From Prostheceraeus crozeri (Eukaryota > Platyhelminthes > Polycladida > Euryleptidae), in assembly GCA_907163375.1 (NCBI GenBank), contig CAJQUW010006804.1, forward strand, positions 1 to 64,000: 64,000 bases of DNA, read 5' to 3'. Below are positions 33,630-46,050 of the stretch, piece by piece. Every line of letters starts with the position of its first letter. Positions within the stretch are counted from its first letter, which is position 1. Below the pieces are notes generated by a model. It was not told the DNA's origin. It made no database searches and saw nothing but the letters and a program-made list of their open reading frames with translations. Both the position numbers and the translations under genes were made by a program.

Positions 33630-33977
33630 ATGGAAGCAACGTCTCCTACCAACACCATTCCCGACTTCATCATCCTCGACGAGTGGGATGAAGATGATGA
33701 GAAGAAGGGGAAGATCAAGAAGATCGTTTGGACGGATGGGGTGTGGACTTCTAATACCACCCGCATCCGAAAGGTGCCAGATGCACCACCACGGCTTAGG
33801 CGGCACAGGGTTTATCACAACCTAACTGTCATACCTATTGACTATTCAAGCCAATGGTCAACTTGTCACCGGGAACGAACCACCGGCCCTCATAAGGGCC
33901 ACCATGGGGCAAGACATGATAGAACCTCCTCGCGGTTTGCCCTGGGCAGTCTTCAGACTGGCGAATACTATCATTAA
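33630..33977 (+). CDS. Mini-gene B, Polinton copy (true 3' end uncertain)
   Basis: The frame is open for 115 codons. The first 70 or so are gene B proper: an acidic N-terminal part (FIILDEWDEDDE), a Lys-rich stretch (KKGKIKKI), then a basic part (PPRLRRHRVYHN). The frame then runs on through the stem-loop at 33885, so either the mRNA is cut inside the frame or the natural end differs. It has a TATA box 41 bases upstream and the start context CACGATGG. I recognise no function. An acidic-then-basic small protein could act on chromatin or nucleic acid, but that is a guess. Confidence 0.5.
   Translation: MEATSPTNTIPDFIILDEWDEDDEKKGKIKKIVWTDGVWTSNTTRIRKVPDAPPRLRRHRVYHNLTVIPIDYSSQWSTCHRERTTGPHKGHHGARHDRTSSRFALGSLQTGEYYH
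33885..33900 (+). terminator. Histone-type stem-loop after mini-gene B, Polinton copy
   Basis: GGCCCTCATAAGGGCC is followed by ACCATGGGGCAAGACATG. It is the ninth copy of the signal in the window. Confidence 0.6.
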
Positions 33978-34216
33978 GTTGAATCTGCTATCAGTCAACT
34001 TGAACGTTGAAAATGAAGTTCGGTGTAATACTTCCTTTCGACGGGCGTTCCTGTAAAGGGCGGCGGTGAAACCCGTAGCTATGTATACCGCAAGGGACAT
34101 TCGGCAATGGTCAATCTTGTTAAACCTCTCTGCGTCATGTTTGCAAGTGATTGCCTCTGTCTCAACGTAGTATGCATTCGCGCCAGGGCGACATTTAGCC
34201 AACTGTCGAAGGTTGC

Positions 34217-34453
34217 TGTATTGACGCAAGGAAAAACAGCAATTCGTGTCAATAAGTAGGTCCTCTCTTCTCAATAGAACATGCTTATGTCATACTTGAT
34301 GTGATATGAGTTTCAGCTTTACTCACAGCTAATGGTCAATAGTGACGTCACATGCAGTTAGCACGGGAAGAGGGAAAGTCGCGATTAGATAATCACACAC
34401 AGACTTCCAATATGCGAACGGAACGGCAACGCACAACAGCTCAAACTCCCACA
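34217..34453 (-). repeat. 3' LTR of the nested retrotransposon
   Basis: It is 237 bp. On the minus strand it is preceded by a G-rich run (CCTGGGGGGCG), a plausible polypurine tract. Confidence 0.93.
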
Positions 34454-34459
34454 CGCCCC

Positions 34460-37400
34460 CCAGGTCGACAGACCTCACACGCACACCACATCACTAAGTC
34501 ACCGAATCTATCCGGCGGCTTCCTCTCGCGAATGCTACGACGTAAAATACTGGCCTCATTATCCTCATCATCTTCACCGCTTAAACCGCTATCATCACTG
34601 TTTGAGTATGTAGGAAACGTATCTAACGTACACTCCTCACCAGGGACTAGCCTTAGGTGCGAAACGTGGCGTGCAACGCCATCTTCATTCAGAATAACAC
34701 TTACGCTAGAACAGATGCTAGTTATCCGATGGGGACCCGACCAAGTACTATCGCACCTCCCCGAAACACTCTTCAGGTAAACTCTGTCGCCAATACTGAA
34801 GGGATTTCTATCTAAATCCTCATACTTTGAACTTTCTTCCGAGTCAACCTTCTCAGGGCCTACCCGCTGGATGTGTTTACGCTCAGTAGTCACTCCTGGC
34901 TTCTTAGAGGTGGCTGCAAACATTAACTCGTAGGGGCTTTGTCGCTCACCGTCTCTACTATTATTTACCCAGAACGTTGCTTCTTCGATATCTCGGTTCG
35001 CTCGCTTGGCACATCTCTTAACAGTACGGTGGACTCGTTCTATAATTGCGTTGCCTTGCGGGCGATAAGCACTAGAAAAAACATGTTTAATCTCCCAATT
35101 ATCGAATAGCTTATAGATATCTCTACTTCTAAACACGGTACCGTTATCGGATAACACCGAACTAGGAGGACCGAACTCCGCTATAATTTGAGACAACTGC
35201 ATCGACACTTCAGATGAAGACTCATTGCGCAGCCGTCTCCAAATAGTGTACCGAGATGAAAGGTCGATTATAGTCAAATAAGGAATCCCATTATAGTGAG
35301 TTATATCAACTGCTATGTTCTGCCATATAACCGGACTAGTGCTGAAGGCGCCCTTATCCCAACTAAAATTCACCGCCGGATCTATCCTAGCACACCTGTC
35401 ACAACTACGGACGACTTTCTTTACTAGCCTCCTAGAAACCAAATTTCCTAGCTTCTGTTTGGCTAGATTCAAGGTTCGATCTACACCAAAGTGGCACCTT
35501 TCGTGGATCTTTTTAATTTCCATAAGATTGCGGTTTTGATTATCTGCGCCCTCTGCTACTGCTGCGGATAGAACATTTGCTGTGTCTGCTTGATCTCTCA
35601 TAACCTGTATCCATTTTTGGGGGACACGAGTGAGGCTGTCCGAAATATTTTCAGCAGATTTCACTAAGTGCGGTTCGACTTTGATTTTTTCGGTTTCTAT
35701 AATCTCTCTTAGAGTATCAAGTCGACGTTTGATAAGTCTTTCTGATAGAGCACGAGTCTTGACATTGTGCGTTTTATTGATAACTGCCGTCAACCATTTA
35801 TACACAGTGGATGAATCAGTCTTAATAATTATGTCTCTCTTACCCCAGCGTAGGGCCATATTAAGCCCTTTGATAGCTGCGTCTAACTCACTAATATTGA
35901 TATGTCCGGTGTCGTTATGTGGTCTCAACCACGAAGCGTCCTCTATTATCTTATCGTTAACTGTCAAGACAACACCTAGAGCTAGGTTGCTAGCATCAGC
36001 CCAAACAACAATAGGACTATTTTCAGGGACCGGCCAACTTCCCCTCACTGGATCACCATTAGTCGCTATCTGCCGCATCATCTGATTAATGAGATCCATA
36101 ACTGGCGTCGTGACACTATCATCCCACTTAAGCTGCGCTAACGAAGTCAAGCGTTGGAGGAAACTACAATAAACGCGCAACCACCCAGCAACTGGAAAGT
36201 GGCCTAACAGCTCTCCTATGATGCCATTAACTTGACGCCGAGAACACTGTCCTGAAGGTATGGTGGGAATAGTTTTATCTCTTTGCCATGACAAGTCATC
36301 GTTCACTCGGATGCCCAGTACACGAACTCCTGCAGGATTCCCTAAGCTAACGGGTTCCTTGGTCAGTAATCCCCACTTTGACAGGTGATTTTTGACATGA
36401 GAGACGCTTACTTTACTTTCGTCAATGAATAAGTCATCCACGTAGCTGGAGACAGATTCCTTCAATTCCTTTTCAAGTGATATCACTTTATCTACTACTG
36501 CTGTCATAATCTTTAGGAGCGACGGAGAGACCGAACCCCAACCTAGTGAGCAAGTATATTTCATTTTTCCATCTAACGGCCTGATGCACCCACAGTGACT
36601 CATGCACGTGTATTTGTAAATAAGCTTTACGTAAGTCTAAGAGGGAACAATTAGACCCTCGTTGCCGCAATTCCCGAAGCCTATCTGAACATAGAGGTAC
36701 TGAGCCCCCTGGAAAACTTTTAACGACCTGGTTCAGCATTCGATAATCTAAAACCGGGCGAATCTTTTTTTCATCTCCTTTATCTTGGAGCACAGCCATG
36801 GTAGGCAAAAAACTCTGAATTTCACCATGCTGAGTGGCGTCATACTTTACTAGTATCCCCTCGCTAACCCAAGAATTCATTTCGGCATCGAAGCCATTCC
36901 GATCGCAGGGTTTCACATAGTCAATAGGAGTTTTATGCAAATTATCGGTATTACCACCCTCGGTCCACTTCCAGCTAGCTACCCATCGACCTTCAACGAA
37001 GCTGGCGGTAAAGTCGCTATCACTAACGCTTAGGCTTTGCGGGGCCCAGTCAGCGTCGATACTGACGGCAGCTGTAACATGGGTGATGTTTGGGGAGAAC
37101 TTAACCGTAACTTCTCCCTCACAATAGCTGAGTTCGAGTCTCTTGTGAGATAGAATGTCTAAACCTAGCACAACATCGACATCAAGCGGCAATCGTTTAA
37201 CAACATGTGCTTTCACCGGGCCTAACTCAACGTCATCGTCCGTCACAACAGACCTGAGCATGACAGCACCACAAGTATGCAACTTGTCCTTATTCATCAG
37301 CTCTAAACACAGACTAGACTGCTCGCGACGTTTCCCCTTAGCCCTGTGCTCACCTAGCAAAGTAACGCTGCAGCCGGTATCAATCAGCACTCGCAGTTTG

Positions 37401-37520
37401 TGTCCATCGATCCACATCGTCCGGATTAATGCGCGGATGCGAGGGCAGCATGATCCGGCACATCCACCTCCGCACGTCCGTTTCCCGAAGCAGTAGACTT
37501 GGGGCAATGGGATCGAAGAT
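34460..37520 (-). CDS. pol: Pol region of the nested retrotransposon (PR-RT-RH-IN)
   Basis: The parts, in order, are an aspartic protease with LIDTGCS, reverse transcriptase with LLDLRKAYLQI and YVDDL, RNase H with VVWADASN and IIKTDSS, and integrase with an HHCC zinc region (CHFGVDR to CDRC), VDITHYNG, and SDNGTVF to PQGNAIIERVH. Integrase after RNase H places it in Ty3/gypsy. It is treated as a fossil; it looks largely whole. Confidence 0.88.
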
Positions 37521-38190
37521 GCCCAACTTCTCCACAGCTGTAGCAGATACTGTTGCAGTCCCGAAGATGTCCGATACGCTTGCAGCCGCTGCAGCGCGGT
37601 TTGTTTGTTCTCTGCGGATCCCAACGTTGGCGTGTTCCGACGCTGGTTGTTCCAGCTGCCGCAATGTCCAAAAGTTCCGATGGGTTCGCCAGAAGGGCTT
37701 TAGCACAGGAAATGATCTGGGACAGCTCCATCTTTTCTCCACATTGAACCTTGACTTGAGGTACAATTTGTTTTGGCAGTGCGTCCACGAGATGATACGA
37801 GACGAGTTGTTCCGGTACTGCGCTTCGGTTGCCGATCATGACGCCAAGAGCGCTCTTGATCTGATCCACGACCAGGTCTACTGACTCTCCCGGTATCAGC
37901 TTCGTTTCTTTCAAGTCTTGCCATGCGCGCAGCTTTGAGCGGCCAAACATTCGCATGAGTTCGGCCTTAATTGCGCTAAGGTCGGATTGCTTTGCAGGGG
38001 GCATCTGCTTCCATGTGGTGTAGGCCGCTCCCTCCAGGAAGATAGGTAAGATTTTCGCCAGTCGGTCATCGGTCTTCTCGTCCTTATTCTCAATGGTGAT
38101 TTCGGCTGTTAGCAGGAACTTATCCATCCAGAATTCAACATCTTCTCCTCTGCCGCCCGAGAATTTCTTCACCGCGTCGATTAGCTTCAT
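37430..38190 (-). CDS. gag: Gag of the nested retrotransposon
   Basis: This is a retrotransposon Gag with a capsid-like helical region followed by two Cys/His knuckles, CSGCKRIGHLRDC and CYSCGEVGHLRSHC. It lies directly downstream of the 5' LTR and upstream of the protease region. Confidence 0.85.
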
Positions 38191-38212
38191 TCCCGCCTTT
38201 GCCGTGATAGCT

Positions 38213-38449
38213 TGTATTGACGCAAGGAAAAACAGCAATTCGTGTCAATAAGTAGGTCCTCTCTTCTCAATAGAACATGCTTATGTCATACTTGATGTGA
38301 TATGAGTTTCAGCTTTACTCACAGCTAATGGTCAATAGTGACGTCACATGCAGTTAGCACGGGAAGAGGGAAAGTCGCGATTAGATAATCACACACAGAC
38401 TTCCAATATGCGAACGGAACGGCAACGCACAACAGCTCAAACTCCCACA
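38213..38449 (-). repeat. 5' LTR of the nested retrotransposon
   Basis: It is 237 bp and looks base-for-base identical to 34217-34453. It contains the perfect dyad GTGACGTCAC, a CRE-like site. Confidence 0.93.
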
Positions 38450-38454
38450 GTTGC

Positions 38455-39000
38455 TTTATAAACTTTCCATTGCATACGTTGTGAGAACCATGAGTTCTAC
38501 CTGTCTCTATCAATGAGACGAATTGATGAATGGAATGAAATGGGAGGATACTCACGCGCCACACGCAACATAACACACTTCTCTCTTCCGTAGTCTAACA
38601 AGCTCTTTACACATGGATCGCAGTCGATTGCTATCCCTGTATCAGAAGTGTAAGCTATCTAAATTTTATCTAACACTATTTCACCTACCATCATCGCCCA
38701 TATGAAATGTTATAAGATTTACAAGTTAGACTTAGCGTGCTACTATTTCCAAATGAATAAAGTATACATGGTTAAATCATCCACTTAAGCCCATCCGTAG
38801 TCTAACAAGCTCTTTACACATGGATCGCAGTCGATTGCTATCCCTGTATCATGTAAGCTATCTAAATTTTATTTAACACTATTTCACCTACCATCATCGC
38901 CCATATGAAATGTTATAAGATTTGCAAGTTAAACTAAGTGTGCTACTATTTCCAAATGAAAAAGTATACATGGTTAAATCATCCACTTAAACTCCATTCA
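38455..39000 (+). repeat. Rest of unit C region and tandem of about 200-bp units, Polinton copy
   Basis: This continues the sequence interrupted by the LTR element: TTTATAAAC just right of the target duplication, then ATGAGTTCTACC, then two CCGTAGTCTAACAAGCTC units. It is equivalent to 13531-14038. The minisatellite that follows in the arms is absent here; Polinton core sequence begins instead. Confidence 0.8.
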
Positions 39001-39044
39001 AGTAAGTCAGTATGAAAGCAAAGATAATACGAAATAAACATTTA

Positions 39045-39476
39045 TTATGGCATGTATTTCAAAAGGTCTTCGTAGTCAATATCGTCCCAGAGTCTGACTT
39101 CACACAGATCACAAAAACAGTTCACTTGCTTCAATCGTTCTTCTACCGCGAGCCTCACTTTGTCGATGTACTCCCACTCCGCCATAGTTCGTGGCTGGGA
39201 GTTAGGGGTGTACCATTCCCATAATTGATGGAGGAATTTGGTGCTGGTGATCTCCATCACATCATCAGTATCGTACTGCAGATACTTCCATCGTATGCCT
39301 GTTAGGTCGGGACACTCCTCTTCGTCGTCCGCTGGTAATGTCAACTTTCTAATGTTGTCGAGTCGGTATACTTTCTCCACCTTCCCCTTCGTTGGAGCGT
39401 TTGGTGCAACGAGCGCCTTTGGTGATGAGCATGGAGAAGAGAATTTTGTGTTCGGTGTTGTCGGAGGGCTTGTCAT
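39045..39476 (-). CDS. Unknown Polinton core protein (143 aa)
   Basis: This whole ORF has an N-terminal Ser/Thr/Pro-rich part (MTSPPTTPNT), an acidic middle (LPADDEEECPDL) and a Trp-rich second half with CFCDLC. AATAAA is present just past the stop on this strand. It is transcribed divergently from the polymerase gene. I recognise no family. Confidence 0.6.
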   Translation of the reverse strand: MTSPPTTPNTKFSSPCSSPKALVAPNAPTKGKVEKVYRLDNIRKLTLPADDEEECPDLTGIRWKYLQYDTDDVMEITSTKFLHQLWEWYTPNSQPRTMAEWEYIDKVRLAVEERLKQVNCFCDLCEVRLWDDIDYEDLLKYMP

Positions 39477-39690
39477 GTTGACTGTGAATAATAACTTTGA
39501 AATGTTTTCTAATTCTTAAGTATAAACAAGCAACCAATCAGAATGAACAGCCAATGAATGATGAATATGAAAGTATATATGTAAAGTGACATCCGTGTCA
39601 TTTCACTCTGTCTTTGAGACGTGTAAGTAAACTGTTCTCTAGTGAAGTCTCTATCCTGTTGAAGAATCAACCTTAAACATAATTTCATTG
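39477..39690. promoter_or_regulatory. Divergent promoter region of the Polinton core
   Basis: This lies between the minus-strand gene at 39045-39476 and the rightward polymerase gene. TATATATG is near 39573, followed by a leader. Downstream, ATG|GTAAGT (near 39693) and later acceptors suggest the polymerase transcript has small 5' introns. Confidence 0.5.
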
Positions 39691-39886
39691 AAATGGTAAG
39701 TTGAAGATTTCCTCTCTCATCTCCCTCAAACGTGTGGCTAATAGCATCTTCCTCAATTTCAGGCATCTACTTCATCACCAAAGCCCTCCCTTCTCGAGGA
39801 AAGTTTAGAGTTGTTGAGTGAAGGTAGGTTGTAACAATACACTGAGACTTGAACAGAGATGATAGAATGTTTCTCTTTCAGGTGAT

Positions 39887-42800
39887 GTGAGTTCCACGTC
39901 AGAACTGTCGCGACATGGCAACGAGTGGGAATGTGCCGACTGCGGACATATGTTTACAAGGAAGCACAGTCTCCTTCGACACAACAAACAACGCGTGTGT
40001 CAACGCAAAGCGGCATCAATCTCCGGAGGTGAAGTTGATTCTGACGATGACATCTCCTTTCCTTGCGATTTGTGCCCTCTTTCTTTTGATAGTCACTTTC
40101 AGCGATCTTCGCACAGACTTCAACACACGCATGCAAATGATCACTACACCAACGGTGCCTCTACCATCTCCTTCATTAACGTTTCCCATAGTCATTTAGT
40201 ACGCGACTACTGCATGAAGTCCAATATTCAAATAGTAGATTTTCCTGAGTGGCTCCTTCAAAATTCTAACATTATCGAAGCGCTCTTCAACAATTTAGAC
40301 AATTTTAGAATGAAGGCGCTCATCTACCTTAAACTAAAATATATTAAAATAAATTTTCAAACGGGTCAAGTGACGGAGAGAATACAGTTTCATGTTCCTT
40401 CCTCTTCCGCAACCGAAGTTGTAGACTGCGAGTCTTGGTTAAATTTTCACATTCAATGTTTAAAATCAAAAATAGATAAATTCAATCAACGCGACAACGC
40501 TCTCATTTTTGATGGTGTGGACTCAGCCATATTCAAAATTTCCCTATTAGAAAGTAATGCAGCTCGAGGCACATTTAAACTACCAAAAACGTTGTATAAT
40601 AAGAAAGCTGTCATCAATGTCGATTGTAAATCACAGTGTTTCAAATATGCAGTCCTATCCATCCTTCACTATAATGATATCAACGCGAATCGAAATCATA
40701 CCTATAGCTATAGACAGTGGGAGGATGAACTAGACTTTGAAGGTTGTGATAGTAACAACATGAAAATCAAAGATGTAGAAACGTTCGAAAAACATAATCA
40801 GATTAAAATTGTAGTTCACGTGTGGGAGAAGGGGTTGAAGGGTGCCCGCTATAATTCACATTCAACTTGTTATGAACGAGTAGTCAACCTCTTATTAGTA
40901 AAACAAGATGATAGCGAGGAATGGCACTACTGTGGTATACCCAAAACCTCTCGCTTGTACACACACACTTGGGGCACTCTAAAAGAGGTGAACATTTTGT
41001 ATGCGACCGCTGCATCCGCTCCTTTTGGAGTAAAGATAAATTTGAAACTCACTATGAATGGTGGAAGCGAGGTAAATTACAAATGGAACGCATGCCCAAA
41101 GATAAAATATTTTCACATAGGGATAATGGTGACGAATTAAGTCCCCTGCGTGTCATTTACGCAGACATAGAATGCTACATTGATGATATCATCCACAAGC
41201 CAGCAGCCATATCCTGCTATGAAGTATGGCATGACCACTTTAGGAATAGACAAAACAAAATGCATACTTGGCAAGGTGAAGATTGCATTTCAAAATTTCT
41301 AGAATTTCTCGATAGAGCTGCCAAATTTCAACAATCATATGATTCCCAATTGCAGCGTAAGTCGCTACATATGTCAGATGAAGACAAAAATTTGAAAGTT
41401 GCACATCGTGCCCTAAATGTCATAAAACGTTTGATAACGATAAAATTAAGAAAGTGCGTGATCATGATCACATCACTGGTAAATTTAGAAACGCACTCTG
41501 CTCCAAATGTAACTTTTCACTTAGGTTGAGACGTCGTGTACTACCCGTCATTTTTCATAACTTTAAGGGCTATGACAGTCATATGCTCATAAAAGGAGGG
41601 TTGAGCCAGATGAAATCGTGGCAGTTTAATGTAATAGCGCAAACGAGAGAAAAATTCATGGCAATGACAGCAAAAGTACCAGTAGATAAAACTAAAGAAA
41701 ATAAGACAGTCTTCTTCGAAATAAAATTTTTAGATTCATTCCAATTCATGTCAGCGTCACTAGCTTCTCTCGTTCATAATCTCAAGTTTCTTCCCCATAG
41801 TCAAACTTTGAAGAAACACTATCCAAACTTAACGGATGAAATAATCACTCGCAAAGGAGTCTTTTCCTATGCGTATTTTAGCTGAATGTCTAAACTAAAT
41901 GAAACAACCCTTCCTTCCATTCACAAATTCCAAAACGATTTGACGGGTCAAGATTGACCAGTAGAGGACTATGAACATGCTCAAGACGCATGGTTAAAAT
42001 TTGATTGTAAAACGTTTGGCGATTATATGATCGCTTACTTAGAATTAGATGTCATTTTGCTGGCTGATGTCTTTCAGGAATTTCGACGAGTGGCATTCGA
42101 AGAAGACAAATTAGATCCTGTCCACTTTGTCAGTCTACCAGCCATGTCCTTTAAATCAGCCTTTAAAATGACTGGTGAGACCATCCATCTCTTACAAGAC
42201 CCCGAGATGTATAACATATTTGAGCGCGGAATACGCGGTGGTCTCACATTTGTGAATAAACATATCATAAAATCTAAAACAGTAGGTAATGATCATATCC
42301 ACCTAAAATACTATGACCAAAATAATTTATATGGCAGTTCACTGTCCAAACCACTACCTCATTCCGAGTTTAGTTGGTTAAATCAAGATGAGCTTGCGTA
42401 TTACTCCAACCCTTCAAACATTCTGAAGATTCCAGATGAAGGTGATTGGGGATATTATTTTGAAGTGGATTTGATTTATCCAAATAGTATCAAAAATAAA
42501 ACTGCTGATTTCCCACTCGCACCTGAATCTGGTGAAGTGACTGAAGATATGTTTTCACCATTCATGTCACAATTTCATAATAACTTAAGAGAGTGTGGAC
42601 AGCCAAGATACAAACCATGTCGCAAACTTTAACTCACCCAATATGATAAGAAAAATTATCTCGTGCACTTCTGCATACTAAAGTTCTATTTAGAAATGGG
42701 CATGCTTCTAAAGTCAGTTCACCGCATTATCAAATTTAGACAGAAAGCCTTCCTCAAACCCTACATAGATAGTAACAGTCAAAAACGTGCACTCGCCCAA

Positions 42801-43487
42801 AATAATTTTGAAAAGGATTTTTATAAATATAAGAATAACAGTCTTTTTGGAAAGACCATGGAGGATGTTAGAAAACGTATGAACTACAAACTAGTCATTG
42901 ATGAACAAAAATATCAAAAATTGACCTCATCACCTCTTTTCATTGATAGAGACATCATCGATGAGGATCTTGTAGGTGTTAAAATGATAAAATCAGAAGT
43001 TGAGTTGTGCAAACCCATCTATATTGGGCAAGCCGTTTTAGATTATTCCAAGCTTGAAATGTATCAACACTTCTACAAAATATTAAAACCATGCCCTCTC
43101 GTAAAAGAGGTTCGCTTGCTGGGTGGTGATACAAATAGTTTCTTTTTAGGAATTACCACTCAAACAGATCTAAATTTTAATGAAGTAGGTAAGTCATTAG
43201 AAAAATATTTCGACACATCTAACTACAATCCCACTCATCCACTCTATTCCATACAGAATAAAGCCAAACTTGGTTGTTTTAAGGATGAAACAGCAGGAAA
43301 GGAAATAGATGAAATGATTCTCCTCCGTCCTAAAATGTATTCCATGAAATTAAAAGAATGTGCAGATAGTATTAAGCGTGCTAAAGGTATATCAAAATTC
43401 ATTATATATCAAAATTTTCAAATTTTTACTCAATTGACATTGAATGTCATCACCCAGTTTCAGAACAACGCGATGATTTTCAATTGA
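39887..43487 (+). pseudogene. polB: Protein-primed DNA polymerase B of the Polinton (broken)
   Basis: This is the replication enzyme of Polintons. Visible parts, in order, are two C2H2 fingers near the start (CADCGHMFTRKHSLLRH; CDLCPLSF), a further finger, the exonuclease segment with YADIECY, a segment with HNFKGYDSH, palm motif A (YDQNNLYG), motif B (KNNSLFGKTMEDV) and a motif C-like GGDTNSFF. The region is broken in about four places, so it is a fossil. Its end overlaps the convergent structural gene by about 95 bases. Confidence 0.88.
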
Positions 43488-44593
43488 AAACGAAATGTGG
43501 TGTGTCTTTACATCACATTTACTTTTCATCACATGCTTCAACTTCTGTTGTATATAAGGATTTACTACATGAATGAAGCTTTCAACTGTATGATATAGAC
43601 GCGGCATTATATTGATAGCAACTTTAGATTCTTCATAAGACTGGTAAATTTTCTTGATGCGATCACCATAGATGTCCACCCACCATTCATCATTAACTGA
43701 ATCAGCTTTAGTGTGATATTCATGAGAAGCATATACCACACCGCTTCCAATAATAGGTGTATGATGTCTTACAATATGACGTAAGGTTGGAGAGAAATAA
43801 ACTGTAAGTTTGTCATTATATTTCTGAATAACCAACTTATTTTTGTCCGCCATAATTTTCTCTCCATACTTCTTACCCACAGTCTCATTCCATCTTTTTA
43901 CTAACTCAATAAGTGATAAAGGTTGAACACCACGCATTTTCAAAATAATGCGTTCTTCACATTCTACAACATCTTCATCAAATATTTTAAATTTATAATG
44001 AAATTTGTTGATTCGATTTGAATAAACTTTTTTAACATTTGCAGTAGCAATTGACGTTACATGTAGTCCATGACCAAAACCGAGATGTGGATAGAATTCA
44101 TTATCCAACCTCAGTTTAAGACCTTTAGTAAAAGAATGAAAGCGAAGGAACTGTCTCCCACTCCAATGATAGATAGTAAACTCATAAACTTTCTGATCCT
44201 TATTCTTCATGATGGAAGTATTTCCACTATTGAATGCCTTAATAATTTTCTCATTCCCAAATGGACCATAATAATCTGATTTTATCTGAATCCATTCATA
44301 GTTCCACTTTCCATCTGACGTTAATTGTATGGGAACTGGAATGCATTATTCATCGTTATTCCATCATGGGTGCGAGGAGTCAATATCATTTCCTCCACAT
44401 CATTCACATTCTGAATATTGCTATCATAGCAAATAATAGAAACGCCAACCTCCCATTCTCCTTCTAAATGTAGTGGACGATTTAATTCTACTCGATAGTC
44501 TGATGTTTTATTTTTGGGAAATTTATTCATAGAAGCATTGCTGGGTAAGTAGATTAGAAACGAGTCCTTATTTTCACTTTCCATATTATTCAC
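43392..44593 (-). pseudogene. Polinton structural protein region, probable vertex/fibre type (broken)
   Basis: The start of this region has DSFLIYLPSNASM and LNRPLHLEGEWEVGV, a conserved opening I associate with uncharacterised Polinton proteins of invertebrates. The rest is a beta-rich sequence with HVTSIATANVKK and YHTKADSVNDEWW. By position next to capsid genes, a vertex, penton or fibre role is plausible but not shown. About one break. Confidence 0.5.
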
Positions 44594-44621
44594 ATTGGAG
44601 AAAAATATGAATGCGTTTGCA

Positions 44622-45905
44622 TTAATTCTTCATTCGAAAATGGGGTGTGATACTTGTCACAGCGTCTTTATGAAAAGGAATCAACGCGCCAGCATCGTCA
44701 TATATGGCAATATCAATCTGTGTTATATAGTTTGATTTCAAGTTTGTATAATGCACTTTCTTAAAAGTATGCTCCAATATAATGCTACAGTTTTTTGGTT
44801 GGTATGGTATCATTGCTAAAAGTGGAATTTCAGCATCTCCCACACGCACATCTTCACCAATATTGGAATATAACTGAAAATAGTTAATACGACGGGATAA
44901 TGATAGATGCGCGCTAGCTTTTGTTACAGTACCACTTTTAAACGTATTTTGATCAAAGCCCAAAATGTTCTTTAGGGTATTGTCCATGATCAGCTCAATA
45001 TTTTTCCCGCTAACACGAAGAGATGGCACACCTTCTTTTTCAGAAAACGAGATATTTTCATCTTGAACCACTTCATTCAAATAATCTATTGCCATCTTAA
45101 CTGAAGTGATCATGCGAGGTGCCAACACTCTTGTTCTATGTGAGATTCCACTCAAAGGCTCTACACACTTTCTGTATAAAGATACCGACCATTCTGTTTC
45201 AACTTGATTTGACCCATCACATTTCAAATAGCGCATATCAAATTTTCCATTAACGGCTGCAGAGCGATGTCGCAAGAACTGATGAAAATCTTCTGAACAA
45301 ACTAATACTAGATCATCATCATCATCTAATTTACTAATGACGATTTGATCCGTTGATTTCGTATAAGTCAATGTTGCCACTTGTTTACCATCAACTCGAA
45401 GGAGAAAATTAAATTTCTTCAATAATGTTTCAGGAGTCATGTTTGTCTTTCTTGGCTTAATCACAATCTTCTTCACCAATGTCTCTTCATTTTTCGGAAT
45501 AAGATCCACATAAAAAGCTTTCTCTTTGTAAATCAAATCTTTACAACCACTTGGGTGGTAATTAACGTTATAATTATCATAGCTTGTTGAGGCACTAGCG
45601 AGGTAACCTAAATCATTTCTTAAACTTGGACTTAAACCAACAATCCAATCTTTCTCAACTACATGATGTACATAATTATGATCATCATTGTGCGGAGAAA
45701 AGTGGATGATGTGTCTACCCTCTTTATTCAGGAAATCATATACAAACTTTTTACATGATAAGAGATCTTTCTTTGGCCACTGTGGAATGTAAACTCGACA
45801 ACCTTCTTCACACTGATAAGCCTCTGTACGCCTCACATTGATCGTCATCACTTCATGATTAAAAGTATAGACACAGTTTCTATGAACAAGTTGAGTGACA
45901 CCCAC
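44622..45905 (-). CDS. Large Polinton structural protein (427 aa), function unproven
   Basis: This long ORF encodes a beta-rich sequence ending in YITQIDIAIYDDAGALIPF and a terminal FRMKN. That type of ending (inter-strand segment, acidic turn, then a closing LHFR-like strand) recurs in Polinton proteins downstream of the LPSN-type domain. It may be the larger partner of the adjacent 43392-44593 protein. The intergenic gap is 28 bases. No enzyme motif is visible. Confidence 0.55.
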   Translation of the reverse strand: MGVTQLVHRNCVYTFNHEVMTINVRRTEAYQCEEGCRVYIPQWPKKDLLSCKKFVYDFLNKEGRHIIHFSPHNDDHNYVHHVVEKDWIVGLSPSLRNDLGYLASASTSYDNYNVNYHPSGCKDLIYKEKAFYVDLIPKNEETLVKKIVIKPRKTNMTPETLLKKFNFLLRVDGKQVATLTYTKSTDQIVISKLDDDDDLVLVCSEDFHQFLRHRSAAVNGKFDMRYLKCDGSNQVETEWSVSLYRKCVEPLSGISHRTRVLAPRMITSVKMAIDYLNEVVQDENISFSEKEGVPSLRVSGKNIELIMDNTLKNILGFDQNTFKSGTVTKASAHLSLSRRINYFQLYSNIGEDVRVGDAEIPLLAMIPYQPKNCSIILEHTFKKVHYTNLKSNYITQIDIAIYDDAGALIPFHKDAVTSITPHFRMKN

Positions 45906-46050
45906 TTTCCATTTAGCTGTTGTGTATGATCAATGGGTGTAGAAAAGAGTGCGGCTCGATTATTACCAAATCTCTTTGTGGCCGCATTGCTAAGAAAAAT
46001 ATGATAAAACGACATTTTTATATTGCTGATCTGTGGCTTTGCATAACATC

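Larger units (their letters stand above)
34217..38449 (-). mobile_element. Ty3/gypsy-type LTR retrotransposon nested in the Polinton
   Basis: Two 237-bp LTRs that look identical (34217-34453 and 38213-38449) start TG and end CA, flanked by the 5-bp target duplication GTTGC (34212-34216 and 38450-38454). The internal region on the minus strand has Gag with zinc knuckles, an aspartic protease, reverse transcriptase, RNase H and integrase in Ty3/gypsy order. Both palindrome arms hold the empty site (near 13520 and 24010). Identical LTRs mean a very recent insertion. The element appears nearly whole, with perhaps one or two breaks. I see no ordinary tRNA primer site next to the 5' LTR; the Gag frame begins almost at the LTR border. 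Confidence 0.93.
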
